Positions 23,487-32,013 of a stretch of DNA of 37,831 nucleotides are shown one piece after another. Within the stretch, counting starts at the first letter, position 1, and every line of letters begins with the position of its first letter. Origin of the DNA: Cereibacter johrii. GTDB lineage: Bacteria > Pseudomonadota > Alphaproteobacteria > Rhodobacterales > Rhodobacteraceae. A model generated the notes under the pieces. It was not told the DNA's origin. It saw nothing but the letters and a program-made list of their open reading frames with translations, and did no database searches. Both the position numbers and the translations under genes were made by a program. The stretch spans positions 1 to 37,831 of the forward strand of contig NZ_MABH01000139.1 in NCBI RefSeq assembly GCF_001720585.1, written 5' to 3'.

Positions 23487-25267
23487 CGGACATGCCGCTC
23501 TCCGATGCCGCCATCTCGCGCCGCAGACCCCTGCTGCGCAATCCGGCCCTGCTGCTGCTGCCCGCCACGTTATTCCTCGGGGTGATCTATGTCCTGCCGC
23601 TGATCGATCTGGCCCGCGTCAGCCTGTCGGGCGAGCCGTGGTGGGTCCATTTCGACCGCGTCTTCTCGGTGCCGCTCTATTGGGACTCGCTCGTGCGGAC
23701 CATGCAGATTGCACTGACCGTCGCCTGCCTGTGCGCCCTCTTCGGCTATCCGACCGCGCTTCTGATCCAGCGCAGCCGGGGCACACTGCAGGTGCTGATC
23801 GCGACGGCGGTGATCCTGCCCTATTTCATCGCCATCCTGATCCGGACCTATGCCTGGATGGTGCTGCTGGGACGCAACGGCCCGATCAACAAGTTCGCCA
23901 TCTGGCTCGGGCTCTATGACCAGCCGCTGGCCCTCCTGTTCAATCGCGGCACGGTGCTGCTGGGCATGACGGCGGTGCTGATGCCGCTGATGGTGCTCAG
24001 CATCTATTCCAGCCTGTCGCGGCTCGATCCCGGGCTGACGCGTGCGGCGCTGGCCAGCGGCGCAGGGCCTCTGGCCGTCTTCTGGCGCGTACTGCTGCCC
24101 CTGACGCTGCCCGGTATCGGCGCGGGCTTCCTGCTCGTCTTCGTCAGCGCGCTCGGCTTCTTCATCACGCCGACGCTGCTGGGCGGACCGGCCGACCAGA
24201 TGTTCGCCATGCACATCACCCAGCAGGCCGATTCGATCACCGGCGAGGGATTCCTTCAGGCACTGGCCGTCGTGCTCCTGCTGATCACGCTGGTCGTGGT
24301 GGGCATCGCGGGCCGTCTGATGGGATTCGAGTTCATCTGGGGCGGCGGCAAGCTGTCGGAACCGGCCGAAGCCGCCGTGAAGGGGCATTCCGGCAGCGCC
24401 CGCCCCCGCCGCCGCAGCCCGGCCACGGTGATCGCCGACATGATCGGCTGGCCGCTGCTGAGGATCATGGGCCGGATGCCGGCCTCCGCAGGAACATGGA
24501 CAGTCCGGGCGCTCGGCTTCCTGATCATCTGCACGCTGATCCTGCCCATCCTCGTCGTCATCATCATCTCGTTCAGCGAGGCCAGCTACCTCACCTTCCC
24601 GCCGCCGGGCTGGTCGCTGAAATGGTACGAGAAGTTCTTCTCGGACTCCAACTGGATGTCGGCCTTCTGGAACTCGCTGGGAATTGCGGCCCTCTCGGCG
24701 GTGATCGCGGTCACGCTGGGCGCCTCGGCGGCGATGGGCATCGTGCGTAGCGAGATCCGCTACAAGTCGGCGCTGATGCTGCTTCTGGTCAGCCCGATGA
24801 TCGTGCCTCCGGTCGTTCTCGGCCTGTCGCTCTACAGCCTGTTCCTGCAACTGGGGCTGGTCGGCACCTATTTCGGCCTGGCCGCTGCCCATGCCATCGG
24901 TGGCATCCCGATCGTGGTGGTCATCGTCGCGGCTTCGTTGCAGGCGGTGGACCGCAAGCTGGAGCAGAGCGCGGCCGTGCATGGGGCATCGCCCCTCACC
25001 GTGTTCCGCACCGTCACCCTGCCCGCCATCGCGCCGGGGCTGGCCGCGGCCGTGTTCTTCGCCTTCCTGCACTCGTTCGACGAGCTGGTTCTGTCGCTGT
25101 TTCTCTCCAGCCCGCGAATGAAGACCCTGCCGCTGATGCTGTGGGCGGACATCAACTACCAGCTCAACCCGGTTCTGGCCGTGGTCTCGACGCTCGAGGT
25201 GCTGCTGGTGGTGGGCGGGATCATTCTGGCGCGCCCTGTCCTGTCGCGGTCGGGCGGGGGCCATTGA
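23483..25267 (+). CDS. ABC transporter permease, fused PotB-PotC-like double permease
   Basis: A 594-residue membrane protein with two complete permease modules in one chain. Module 1 (about 20-285) has about six membrane spans and the EAA loop AALASGAGPLAVFWRVLLP (188-206). A polar, Arg/Pro-rich linker follows (about 288-330). Module 2 (about 340-590) has six spans and the EAA loop SAAVHGASPLTVFRTVTLP (496-514). Both loops keep the Gly that contacts the ATPase. PotB and PotC are normally separate genes, so this fusion fixes their 1:1 ratio. The gene overlaps the ATPase gene by four bases and precedes the binding protein gene by 35. Confidence 0.92.
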   Translation: MTDMPLSDAAISRRRPLLRNPALLLLPATLFLGVIYVLPLIDLARVSLSGEPWWVHFDRVFSVPLYWDSLVRTMQIALTVACLCALFGYPTALLIQRSRGTLQVLIATAVILPYFIAILIRTYAWMVLLGRNGPINKFAIWLGLYDQPLALLFNRGTVLLGMTAVLMPLMVLSIYSSLSRLDPGLTRAALASGAGPLAVFWRVLLPLTLPGIGAGFLLVFVSALGFFITPTLLGGPADQMFAMHITQQADSITGEGFLQALAVVLLLITLVVVGIAGRLMGFEFIWGGGKLSEPAEAAVKGHSGSARPRRRSPATVIADMIGWPLLRIMGRMPASAGTWTVRALGFLIICTLILPILVVIIISFSEASYLTFPPPGWSLKWYEKFFSDSNWMSAFWNSLGIAALSAVIAVTLGASAAMGIVRSEIRYKSALMLLLVSPMIVPPVVLGLSLYSLFLQLGLVGTYFGLAAAHAIGGIPIVVVIVAASLQAVDRKLEQSAAVHGASPLTVFRTVTLPAIAPGLAAAVFFAFLHSFDELVLSLFLSSPRMKTLPLMLWADINYQLNPVLAVVSTLEVLLVVGGIILARPVLSRSGGGH

Positions 25268-25302
25268 CCACAAGATCAAGACCAACAACGGAGGAGGATG
25301 CT

Positions 25303-26385
25303 ATGCTTGAACGGAACGACCTGAAGGGTCTGGTGTCGGCCCTGGCCGTCACCACACTGCTCGCGGGGCCGGTGGCTGCGCAAAGCAACGAAGTCATCAT
25401 GCAGGATCCCGGCGGCGGCTATGGCGATGCGCTGCGCAAGGTGATGTACGACCCCTTCACCGAAGAAACCGGCATCGAGGTGGTCACCGTGCAGGAAGCG
25501 CGGTCGGGCCCGCGGATCAAGGCACAGGTCGAGGCCGGCAAGACCGAATGGGACCTGACGTTCATCTTCGATCAGGAGACGAAGCTGCTCGGCGACTGCT
25601 GCCTGGCCGACATCGACTACAGCATGATGTCGGAGGAGGCGCAGAAGACGCTCGCCGTCATGCCCGAGAACCTGAAGCGGCCGAAGGGGGTGGCGCTGCA
25701 GGTGATCGGCGTGGGACTGGTCTACAACAAGGATGTCTACAGCGGCGGTGAGAAACCGGCCAGCTGGGCGGATTTCTGGGATCTCGAGAAGTTCCCGGGC
25801 CAGCGCTGCCTTCCCGCCTGGCCGCGCTTCGTGATGGAAGCCGCGCTCATGGCCGACGGCGTGCCAAAAGACCAGCTCTACCCGCTGGACATGGACCGCG
25901 CGCTCAAGAAGATCGCCGAGATCAAGCCGCACGTCTCGAAATGGTGGACGACCTCGGCCCAGCCGCCGCAGCTGCTTCTGGATGGCGAGGCCGACATGTG
26001 CATGGCCTATACCGGCTCCAGCTCGAAGCTGGCACTGGAAGGGGCCCCGATCGAGGTCGAATGGAATCAGGGCTTCGTCTATTACGACTTCTTCTCGATC
26101 CCCAAGGGGGCGCCGAACTACGAGAATGCGATGAAGCTGCTGTCCTGGCGGCTGGAGCCGCAGCGCGCGGCCGAACTGACCTCGAACTTCCCGGTGGCGC
26201 TGCCCTCGTCGGTGGTGTTCGAGGCGGCGGATCCCGCCATCAGCGTCTACTGGGCCAACACCCCCGCCAATGTGTCGCGCGCGATCGAATGGAGCCCGGA
26301 CTACTGGGGCGCCATGACCGAGGACGGCACCATGACCAACGAGGAACATGGTCAGGAACAGCTGAACGCCCTGCTGGCGCAATGA
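25303..26385 (+). CDS. Periplasmic solute-binding protein, PotD-like (ABC importer)
   Basis: A 360-residue binding protein starting at ATG 25303 with GGAGGAGGATG just upstream. The signal peptide is about 1-26 (GPVAA/QSNEV). The mature sequence starts with a beta strand and PGGGYGDALRKVMYDPFTEETGI, typical of the polyamine/opine/iron family, and includes WDLTFIFDQETKL, GVGLVYNKDVY, SWADFWDLEKFPGQR and AYTGSSSKLALEG. The ligand site cannot be read with confidence. Since the divergent operon contains CoA-transferases and 2-hydroxyacid enzymes, an organic acid or sugar acid is more likely than a polyamine. Confidence 0.9.
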   Translation: MLERNDLKGLVSALAVTTLLAGPVAAQSNEVIMQDPGGGYGDALRKVMYDPFTEETGIEVVTVQEARSGPRIKAQVEAGKTEWDLTFIFDQETKLLGDCCLADIDYSMMSEEAQKTLAVMPENLKRPKGVALQVIGVGLVYNKDVYSGGEKPASWADFWDLEKFPGQRCLPAWPRFVMEAALMADGVPKDQLYPLDMDRALKKIAEIKPHVSKWWTTSAQPPQLLLDGEADMCMAYTGSSSKLALEGAPIEVEWNQGFVYYDFFSIPKGAPNYENAMKLLSWRLEPQRAAELTSNFPVALPSSVVFEAADPAISVYWANTPANVSRAIEWSPDYWGAMTEDGTMTNEEHGQEQLNALLAQ

Positions 26386-26391
26386 CCCTCC

Positions 26392-26424
26392 GCGATGGCC
26401 GCTGCTTGCGGTGGCGGCCATCGC
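26392..26424. terminator. Strong hairpin after the binding-protein gene
   Basis: GCGATGGCCGC (26392-26402) pairs perfectly with GCGGCCATCGC (26414-26424) around an 11-base loop, starting seven bases after the binding-protein stop codon. No T-run follows, so it may be an RNA-stabilising or attenuating hairpin that raises binding-protein mRNA relative to the IclR gene behind it. Confidence 0.5.
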
Positions 26425-26492
26425 ATCCCGCCTTATAATGGCCGGGATCGCGCCCGTGCGCCGATCTGTGCCGAAAGGAATGACGAGTCGGA

Positions 26493-27248
26493 ATGGACAA
26501 GGCCTTCATCAAGGGATTGCGTCTCCTGGAATGTCTGGCCGTCAGCGAGAAGCCGCGCGGGGTCAGCGACCTTGCCGCAGAGCTGGCGATGACGAAAAGC
26601 AACGTTCACCGCCTGCTGCAGACCCTCCAGGCTCAGGGCTATGTCCGACAGGTGCCGCCGAACAGCACCTACGAGCTCACGACCAAGATCTGGGAACTGG
26701 GCAGCAACGTGATCCGCCGGATGGATCTGATCTCGATCGCGCGGCCGGCCATGCAGCGGCTGGCCGAGCAGACCGGCGAGACGGTGCATCTGTCGATCCT
26801 CGATGACATCGACGTGGTCTATGTCGACAAGATCGAGAGCGCGCATCACATTCGGGCTCACACGAGTGTGGGCTCGCGCGCGCCCGCCTTCACCGTGGCC
26901 ACGGGCAAGGCGATGCTCGCGCACATGCCCGACGATTATCTGGAGCGCTTCCGGCCGCATCTGCGCCGCTACACGGATTCCACGCGCGTCACGATCGAGG
27001 AGCTGCACGATGACATCCGGCTGGCGCGGGCGCAGGGCCATGCGGTCGTGTTGCAGGGCGAATGGCGCGAGGGCATCGCCGCCTGCGCCTGCGCCATCCT
27101 TGGCCGGACCGGCGATCTGGTCGGCGCCATCGGCATGTCCGGCCCCGACTCCCGCATCAAGCGCAAGCAACTGAAGCTGATCGCCCCTCAGGTGATGGAG
27201 GCGGCGCAATCCATTTCCGCGGCCCTGGGCTATCTGCCGCGCAGCTGA
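26493..27248 (+). CDS. IclR-family transcriptional regulator
   Basis: A 251-residue regulator. The winged helix-turn-helix is at about 5-65 (RLLECLAVSEKPRGVSDLAA, then AMTKSNVHRLLQTLQAQGYV). The effector-binding IclR domain (about 75-245) shows RPAMQRLAEQTGETVHLSIL, GSRAPAFTVATGKAMLAHMP and GEWREGIAACACAILGRTG, including a Cys in the position commonly near the effector. Its gene follows the transporter genes in the same direction, about 107 bases on, behind a hairpin. The two TTCC/GGAA dyads in the divergent promoter region are its probable targets, making it the regulator of both operons, most likely a repressor relieved by a pathway intermediate. Confidence 0.9.
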   Translation: MDKAFIKGLRLLECLAVSEKPRGVSDLAAELAMTKSNVHRLLQTLQAQGYVRQVPPNSTYELTTKIWELGSNVIRRMDLISIARPAMQRLAEQTGETVHLSILDDIDVVYVDKIESAHHIRAHTSVGSRAPAFTVATGKAMLAHMPDDYLERFRPHLRRYTDSTRVTIEELHDDIRLARAQGHAVVLQGEWREGIAACACAILGRTGDLVGAIGMSGPDSRIKRKQLKLIAPQVMEAAQSISAALGYLPRS

Positions 27249-27348
27249 CGCCGGACCCCCCTGCCCCGCCCGCCACGTCCGGATCGCGAAGGACACCCGA
27301 CGACCGCCGCCTACCCCGGCACATGGCACGCAGGCAGCGCAGGCCGGA

Positions 27349-28578
27349 CGGTCCCGGCACCTCGGAACGGATCGGCACCGTCGCCCATGCCGGGATTGCC
27401 GGTCTCGATGCGGCCCTCGGGCCGCCTCCCGCGGCTTTGCGGTCCGGGCCTCGACCGGCGTCTTCGAGCGCTGCCGCCTCATGCGTCGCGCGGCGGAACA
27501 GCTGCGCGAGCGGGCGCCCGGCATCGCCGTGAACCTGACGCGCGAACAGGGCAAGCCGCTTGCGGAAGCGCGTGGCGAAGTGCTGACGGCCGCCGACATC
27601 ATTGACCGGTTCGCCGAGGAAGGCCGCCGCGCCTATGGCCAGATGATCCCCGCGCGGGTACCGGGCATCCTGCTAACGACGATCAAGCTGCCGGTCGGCC
27701 CGGTTGCGGCCTTCACACCCTGAAACTTCCCCATCAATCAGGCGGTGCGGAAGGTTTCGGCTGCGCTGGCGGCAGGCTGTTCGATCATCGTGAAGGCGCC
27801 CAAGGAGACCCCGGCCGAACTGATCCGCGCCTTTGCCGATGCCGAGCTGCCTGCGGGTGTCGTCAATCTGGTCTATGGCGTGCCCGTCGAAATCTCAGCC
27901 TATCTGATGCCGCATCCCGTGATCTGCGAGATATCCTTCTGATCGAAACCGGTGGCAAGCATCTGGCCGCGCTAGCAGGCCTGCAAATGAAGTGCGCGAC
28001 AATGGAACTGGGCGGTCATGCCCCCGTCATCGTCTGAGCCGATCCCGATCTCGACAAGGCCGTGCGGCTGATGGCGGGCCGCAAGCTGCGCAATGCGGGC
28101 CAAGTCTCTGTCTCGCCCACGCGCTTTCTGGTGCAGGAGGAGGTCTTCGCCCTTTTCCTGTCGGGCTTTGCCGCGGCGATGCAGGCCGCCCTTCAGGGCA
28201 ACGGGCAGGAGGACGGCGTCCAGCTCGGTCCGTTGGCTAACGACCGACGTGTCGCAGCGCTCGAGACACTGGTGGCCGATGTTGTCGAGCAGGAGGCGAG
28301 GCTCGTGACCGGTGGCAAGCGGATCGGCAATGTCGGCAATTTCTTCCCGTCCACCGTGCTCGCCGAAGTACCATTGTCGGCGCGCATCATGCACGAAGTG
28401 CCCTTCGGCCCCCTAGCCATCGTGAACCGCTTCAGCATGCTGGAAGAGGCGATTGCCGAGGCCAACCGCCTGCCCTACGGGCTCGCCTCCTATGCCTTCA
28501 CCCGCTCGGTGCGGACGATGCAGCGGCTAGGGCTGGAAATCGACTCCGGCATGACGACGATTAACCATCTGGGCCTTG
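27349..28578 (+). pseudogene. Aldehyde dehydrogenase (succinate-semialdehyde dehydrogenase-like) pseudogene
   Basis: Coding sense of an ALDH is clear from ERIGTVAHAGIAGLDAALG through GFAVRASTGVFERCRLMRRA (frameshift near 27430), [73 protein letters not shown] and MTTINHLGLAL. Damage includes a TGA at 27721-27723 replacing the Trp of PWNFP, a stop at 27940-27942 with a frame change behind it, and a TGA at 28035-28037. The catalytic Cys expected in GQVCVSPTRF is Ser (codon 28107-28109). The 3' end is cut off after INHLGLAL at the junction with a recombinase fragment. The gene is certainly inactive. It belonged to the NAD(P)-dependent SSADH-like group. Confidence 0.85.
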
Positions 28579-29082
28579 CCCTGTTCGGCAGCACGCAACC
28601 GCGGAACCTGCTCGAACCGGAAGACGATCCCGCGGACGCTGGTCGAGGACCGGGTGCCGGGCAGCCAGTGCGACCGGCTGATGCGTCGCGGGCTAGTGGC
28701 CGAGTTCATCGCCGAGCACCAGCGGGCGACGCAGTCCGAGCGGCTGGAGGCGCTGGCGGCCCGCGGCGAGGGGCGAATGGAAACTGGGGAAGGTGCGGCG
28801 CGAGATCGACAGCATCGTCTTGGCCATCGCGAGCCGGCATGGTTCCTGCGGGCATGAAGGCAAAGATAGACGGGGCGGAGGCGGAGCAGGCCGATCCGGG
28901 AGCGCGGCTCGCGGAGATCCCGGACCCGGAGCCGGTGGCGAACCACCCGGGGCTGTCCGGGATTTATGCCCGAAGGGTCACGCACCTTGTGTCGGCGCTG
29001 AACGACACGAAGGCTGATCTTGAGGCTGCGGCGATCATGCGCGGGCTGATCGAGGAGTTTGTGCTGTCGCGGGATGCGTCGT
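28579..29082 (+). pseudogene. C-terminal fragment of a large serine recombinase
   Basis: From about 28579 the frame reads CSAARNRGTCSNRKTIPRTL, a zinc-ribbon and recombinase segment of resolvase/invertase-type large serine recombinases. It continues LVAEFIAEHQRATQSERLEA, shifts frame near 28770 to WKLGKVRREIDSIVLAIA, and shifts again near 28845 to AGMKAKIDGAEAEQ, LAEIPDPEPVANHPGLSGIY and DLEAAAIMRGLIEEFVLS. The coiled-coil and C-terminal region are therefore recognisable, but the catalytic domain is missing and there are two frameshifts. It is joined directly to the broken aldehyde dehydrogenase, which marks an old recombination or integration event. Confidence 0.75.
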
Positions 29083-29139
29083 GCTTGCCCGGGCATGCTC
29101 GGCACCGGGCCTTCACCGGCCAGACCGTCATCAAGGCGC

Positions 29140-29248
29140 GGCCGATGAGGCGCGGGTTGAGATGCGAGCGGTTGGCGTCGATGTGGCCGAGGTCGCCGCC
29201 CTTGCGGGTGCGGTGGGCCTCGTAGCGGGCGAGGTCGGCGGGGAACAT
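29140..29248 (-). pseudogene. N-terminal fragment of a mobile-element gene, possibly plasmid recombination/mobilisation protein
   Basis: From ATG 29248, behind GCGAGGGC, the minus strand reads MFPADLARYEAHRTRKGGD, then LGHIDANRSHLNPRLIG, and then loses sense. This conserved-looking 36-residue start recalls N-termini of plasmid recombination (Mob/Pre-like) proteins of Rhodobacteraceae from memory; I cannot verify that. The remainder of the gene is replaced by the end of the recombinase fragment. Confidence 0.35.
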
Positions 29249-29895
29249 GCCCTCGCAGCGGGCGACGATGGAACGGGGAGCGGACAAGAGGGGGCCTCCG
29301 GAACGGAGGCCGGGAGATTCCCCTGATGCTTCCGGCGCGGAAGCAAATCGGCGAAGATTCTGCGATGGTGATGCGGGGGACAGAACCGAAGGGTCGGCAC
29401 GCGAGGCTGCGGCGGTCAGTAAAGTACTCACTAACCAGCTCGCGGTCCGGGGCCTGCGGCCCCCCCCCACGCGCTGCCGTTCGCCGGGGCTCCGCCCCTG
29501 GACCCCGAAGACGCCCGCGGTCCCGGAGGTGCTGCTGGAAGCACCTCCGGGAGCAGCGGCCGGAGAAGGGGGAGATCGAACTGCCACTGGCACAGCGTTG
29601 CGCGCGGGGTCCTTTCTCGACTGCGCTCTACCAGCGAGCGTCGGCTGTGCGCAGAAGCGGCCCGTCACTGCGCTGGTCCCTGATGATCGCGATGCGCAGG
29701 AAGCGGCCCGTCGACGTAACAGCTAGTTCAGGGCAGAATTGCGCGGAACAACAAGAACCGGATTACTGGAAGGACAACGCCAAGCGGATGCTGGATAGAA
29801 GCGCCATCGGAACCACGTGTGCATTCTCGCATTCACTATAGCGGTCTCTGGGAGGACGGACAATCCATACCCCCGACAGAGATGGCTCTCAACTT
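29249..29895. other. Gene-free mobile-element debris with a long hairpin
   Basis: No frame here looks translated. The part 29455-29560 is extremely G+C-rich with C-runs and the string GGGGCTCCGCCCCTGGACCCC, a type of sequence seen in spacers of alphaproteobacterial plasmids and islands. After about 29740 the base composition changes to A+T-richer sequence that continues into the next gene. The hairpin is listed separately. Confidence 0.5.
29521..29552. repeat. Perfect 13-base inverted repeat (hairpin)
   Basis: TCCCGGAGGTGCT (29521-29533) and AGCACCTCCGGGA (29540-29552) are exact complements around the loop GCTGGA. No T-tract follows on either strand. It could be a terminator of a lost gene, a recombination site or a folded single-strand element. 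Confidence 0.6.
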
Positions 29896-31170
29896 TCATA
29901 TTGGCCGCAAGCTAGAACTGGATCTTATGAGGGCATTCTGAGCAACAAGCCGCATCAGGTCCGTATAGGGCCAAAGTTGCTCCTCTGCAGAAGAGAACGG
30001 AAGGAGCATTTCGGACCGAAATTCTCCCGCGTCATTTTTAGTGTGAACGATACGACAGCGGATGTCATACAACATCTCAGCAATATCGGGTCGATGGTCG
30101 TGATCCTTGCGCTTTAAGTTAATCGCCTTGTCTGTGATTAACTTATTCTTCCTTTCTAGCACCTCCGCAACCTCGCTGTTGTCAGCGAAGTACCGTTCGA
30201 CGTCATCCATCGTTAGAACCTCAAGTACCGTAGCCTTCATCTGCTCCCGTTCACTGCCGCCCACGCGGCCATTACCAGATATTGCAGAAATTAGGCCGGC
30301 AAGGTCGGATTCCCGATCCACCCGAAACGTAGGATTTTTTAGAATTTTCCCTGCGGTTCGAATGGCCTCTAGCTTTGCGAAGCTCGGAAAGTAGTATTCA
30401 GCTACCTGGTAGTATGCCAAAAACTGCAGCAGCGGCATGCCTCGCGCACTCTTGGCGTACCAGTATAAGGAAAAAGGCGCACTATCGTACTCAAATTCGG
30501 GGAACCTTATGTTAGAAACGGGATTGCCGTCATAGCGCCGAAGCTGATTCAGTGAATGCTTTTTGAGCGCCCTGCGAAGAGCAAGGGTGACTCCTCTTTC
30601 CAAATCTAAATAGAAGAATAGGGAGTTAGATACGACCTCCAATGCACTTAAGGCTGCATCATAGCCCCGCTCCTCCCCGAAGAATAGCTTTAGACTTAGC
30701 TGATTTGCCGCGCCCGGCCTAGATGTCAGCACCCGTAATTCCTTCGTCCCTCGTGATATTTCCAGCCTGATGCCATCCGCCCGATGAGACTTAATGGCAC
30801 GGTCCTCAACCTCCTCACTCTCAAGCTCCTCGCCCTCAGAGGGAGGCGCAGATAGTCCTAGTCTCCTCGCGACCGTCAAAGGGCCCACTGGGCCTATAGG
30901 CGAGATTGCCGCCTCCACCTCCCCCTTCTGGAGGTCTGCAATTGCATCATAACCGCCGAGAAACACAAATCTCTCAAACTCTATCGAATGCAGATCTTCA
31001 GCTTTGCTAGAAGATCCGACCATCACGCGCCTCTTATCCTTGCCATTTGGGAGGCAGATATAATTATAAAAAACGGAGCTGCCTTGAAACACAAACTCCC
31101 GGCGTTCCGTTTCGATGCCAGCATCTTTCGCGCGCTGAAGCAGCGCTTTCAGATCCGAGGATTCCTTCAT
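29896..31170 (-). CDS. HEPN-like domain protein, probable defence or toxin protein
   Basis: A 424-residue protein, A+T-richer than its surroundings. I start it at ATG 31170, which has GAGCGGA upstream; a TTG at 31224 would add 18 basic residues. Near the C-terminus the helix YDIRCRIVHTKND contains Arg371-x4-His376, the RxxxxH motif of HEPN RNases and nucleotidyl toxins. Before it lie a helical segment with MPLLQFLAYYQVAEYYFPSF (245-264) and a charged region. The N-terminal 190 residues look alpha/beta, with an acidic linker (112-125). No membrane segment is seen. It is flanked by recombinase debris and faces away from a pentapeptide-repeat gene, a context typical of anti-phage genes. The exact family is not recognised. 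Confidence 0.7.
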   Translation of the reverse strand: MKESSDLKALLQRAKDAGIETERREFVFQGSSVFYNYICLPNGKDKRRVMVGSSSKAEDLHSIEFERFVFLGGYDAIADLQKGEVEAAISPIGPVGPLTVARRLGLSAPPSEGEELESEEVEDRAIKSHRADGIRLEISRGTKELRVLTSRPGAANQLSLKLFFGEERGYDAALSALEVVSNSLFFYLDLERGVTLALRRALKKHSLNQLRRYDGNPVSNIRFPEFEYDSAPFSLYWYAKSARGMPLLQFLAYYQVAEYYFPSFAKLEAIRTAGKILKNPTFRVDRESDLAGLISAISGNGRVGGSEREQMKATVLEVLTMDDVERYFADNSEVAEVLERKNKLITDKAINLKRKDHDHRPDIAEMLYDIRCRIVHTKNDAGEFRSEMLLPFSSAEEQLWPYTDLMRLVAQNALIRSSSSLRPI

Positions 31171-32013
31171 CGTTCCGCTCTGAATGGTCCCTGACTTAGC
31201 TCTGGCTCTCTTGCGGTGCGGCAAGATTAGCCCGAGAATTATTCGGGTCAGCCCGCTTGGCAGCGAGCCAGATCCTATTTACTGCCGGACCTTGGCAGTT
31301 CATGGAATGGACGTCAACAGACTGCTGAAATTGTCGCAATTCGATAAACTCGGCCATCCAGAACCATGTTCTGGGCCTTCTCGCATATGGTGTTCAGGCC
31401 GTCGAGCTGCCGCACGAGGAAGCTACGGCAGATGCAGGCCGCCCCGCATCCCGCTTTGTACTGACCCCAGCGTAGTTACGGCTTTCGGGTGTGCCCGTGT
31501 GGTAGGCGTTCCCGGTAGCCGGCAGACAAACCTACAAGCAAAGGCCCATCATATCCTGCTGTTGGACCTTCCGGGCGCGGCAGAATGCTTGCGCATGTAG
31601 AAAGCTGCCGTTTAATGGTACCCCACCAAAGCCAACTTCACGCGCTCGCTCGTCATCGTTCCGGTTATAGTTCTGGACGACAAGAGCCTGCAAAGTTGGA
31701 AAGGGACGCAAGCGGTGCTTGCCACGCAAAAGATCTACTTGGCGTCGTTTTTAATGCCGCGCGTGGGGGAACGCGCCTGGCCGACTGCGATCTTTCGCCG
31801 CGCCGCGAGCAGATGGCGGCGATGTGCAGGAAACGGCCGTGGCACATGGGAAGACAAGGCTTGTGCGACCTGATGCACCCGGTCCGTTGCGGGCTTTCCA
31901 TCGGCGCGCCGCGGAGGTCCGGCTGGAACAAACGCTTCTCCTACCTCATACCTTCACAGAATTTTGTTTTCACGATAAGGCTGACGCTAAACGTAGTGGG
32001 TAGGGTCAAGTTC
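31171..32013. other. Long spacer between divergent accessory genes
   Basis: These 843 bases separate the divergent HEPN-like and pentapeptide genes. The plus-strand frame from 31585 is open into the pentapeptide gene, but its composition (many His, Arg, Cys and Met residues) does not look like a natural extension. Codon use and composition change several times, suggesting pasted fragments. A short dyad CCCGAGAATTATTCGGG lies at 31231-31247, close to the HEPN-like gene start, and might be a regulatory site. No RNA gene is recognised. Confidence 0.45.

Noticed and set aside
23570-25288. A minus-strand open frame of 572 codons opposite the permease
   Set aside because: It is dominated by Arg, Gln, His and Asp, the usual mirror of membrane-protein codons, and has no ribosome-binding site or domain.
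31585-32013. N-terminal extension of the pentapeptide-repeat protein
   Set aside because: The extra 143 residues have unnatural composition and no domain, and the ATG at 32014 leads directly into a regular protein.
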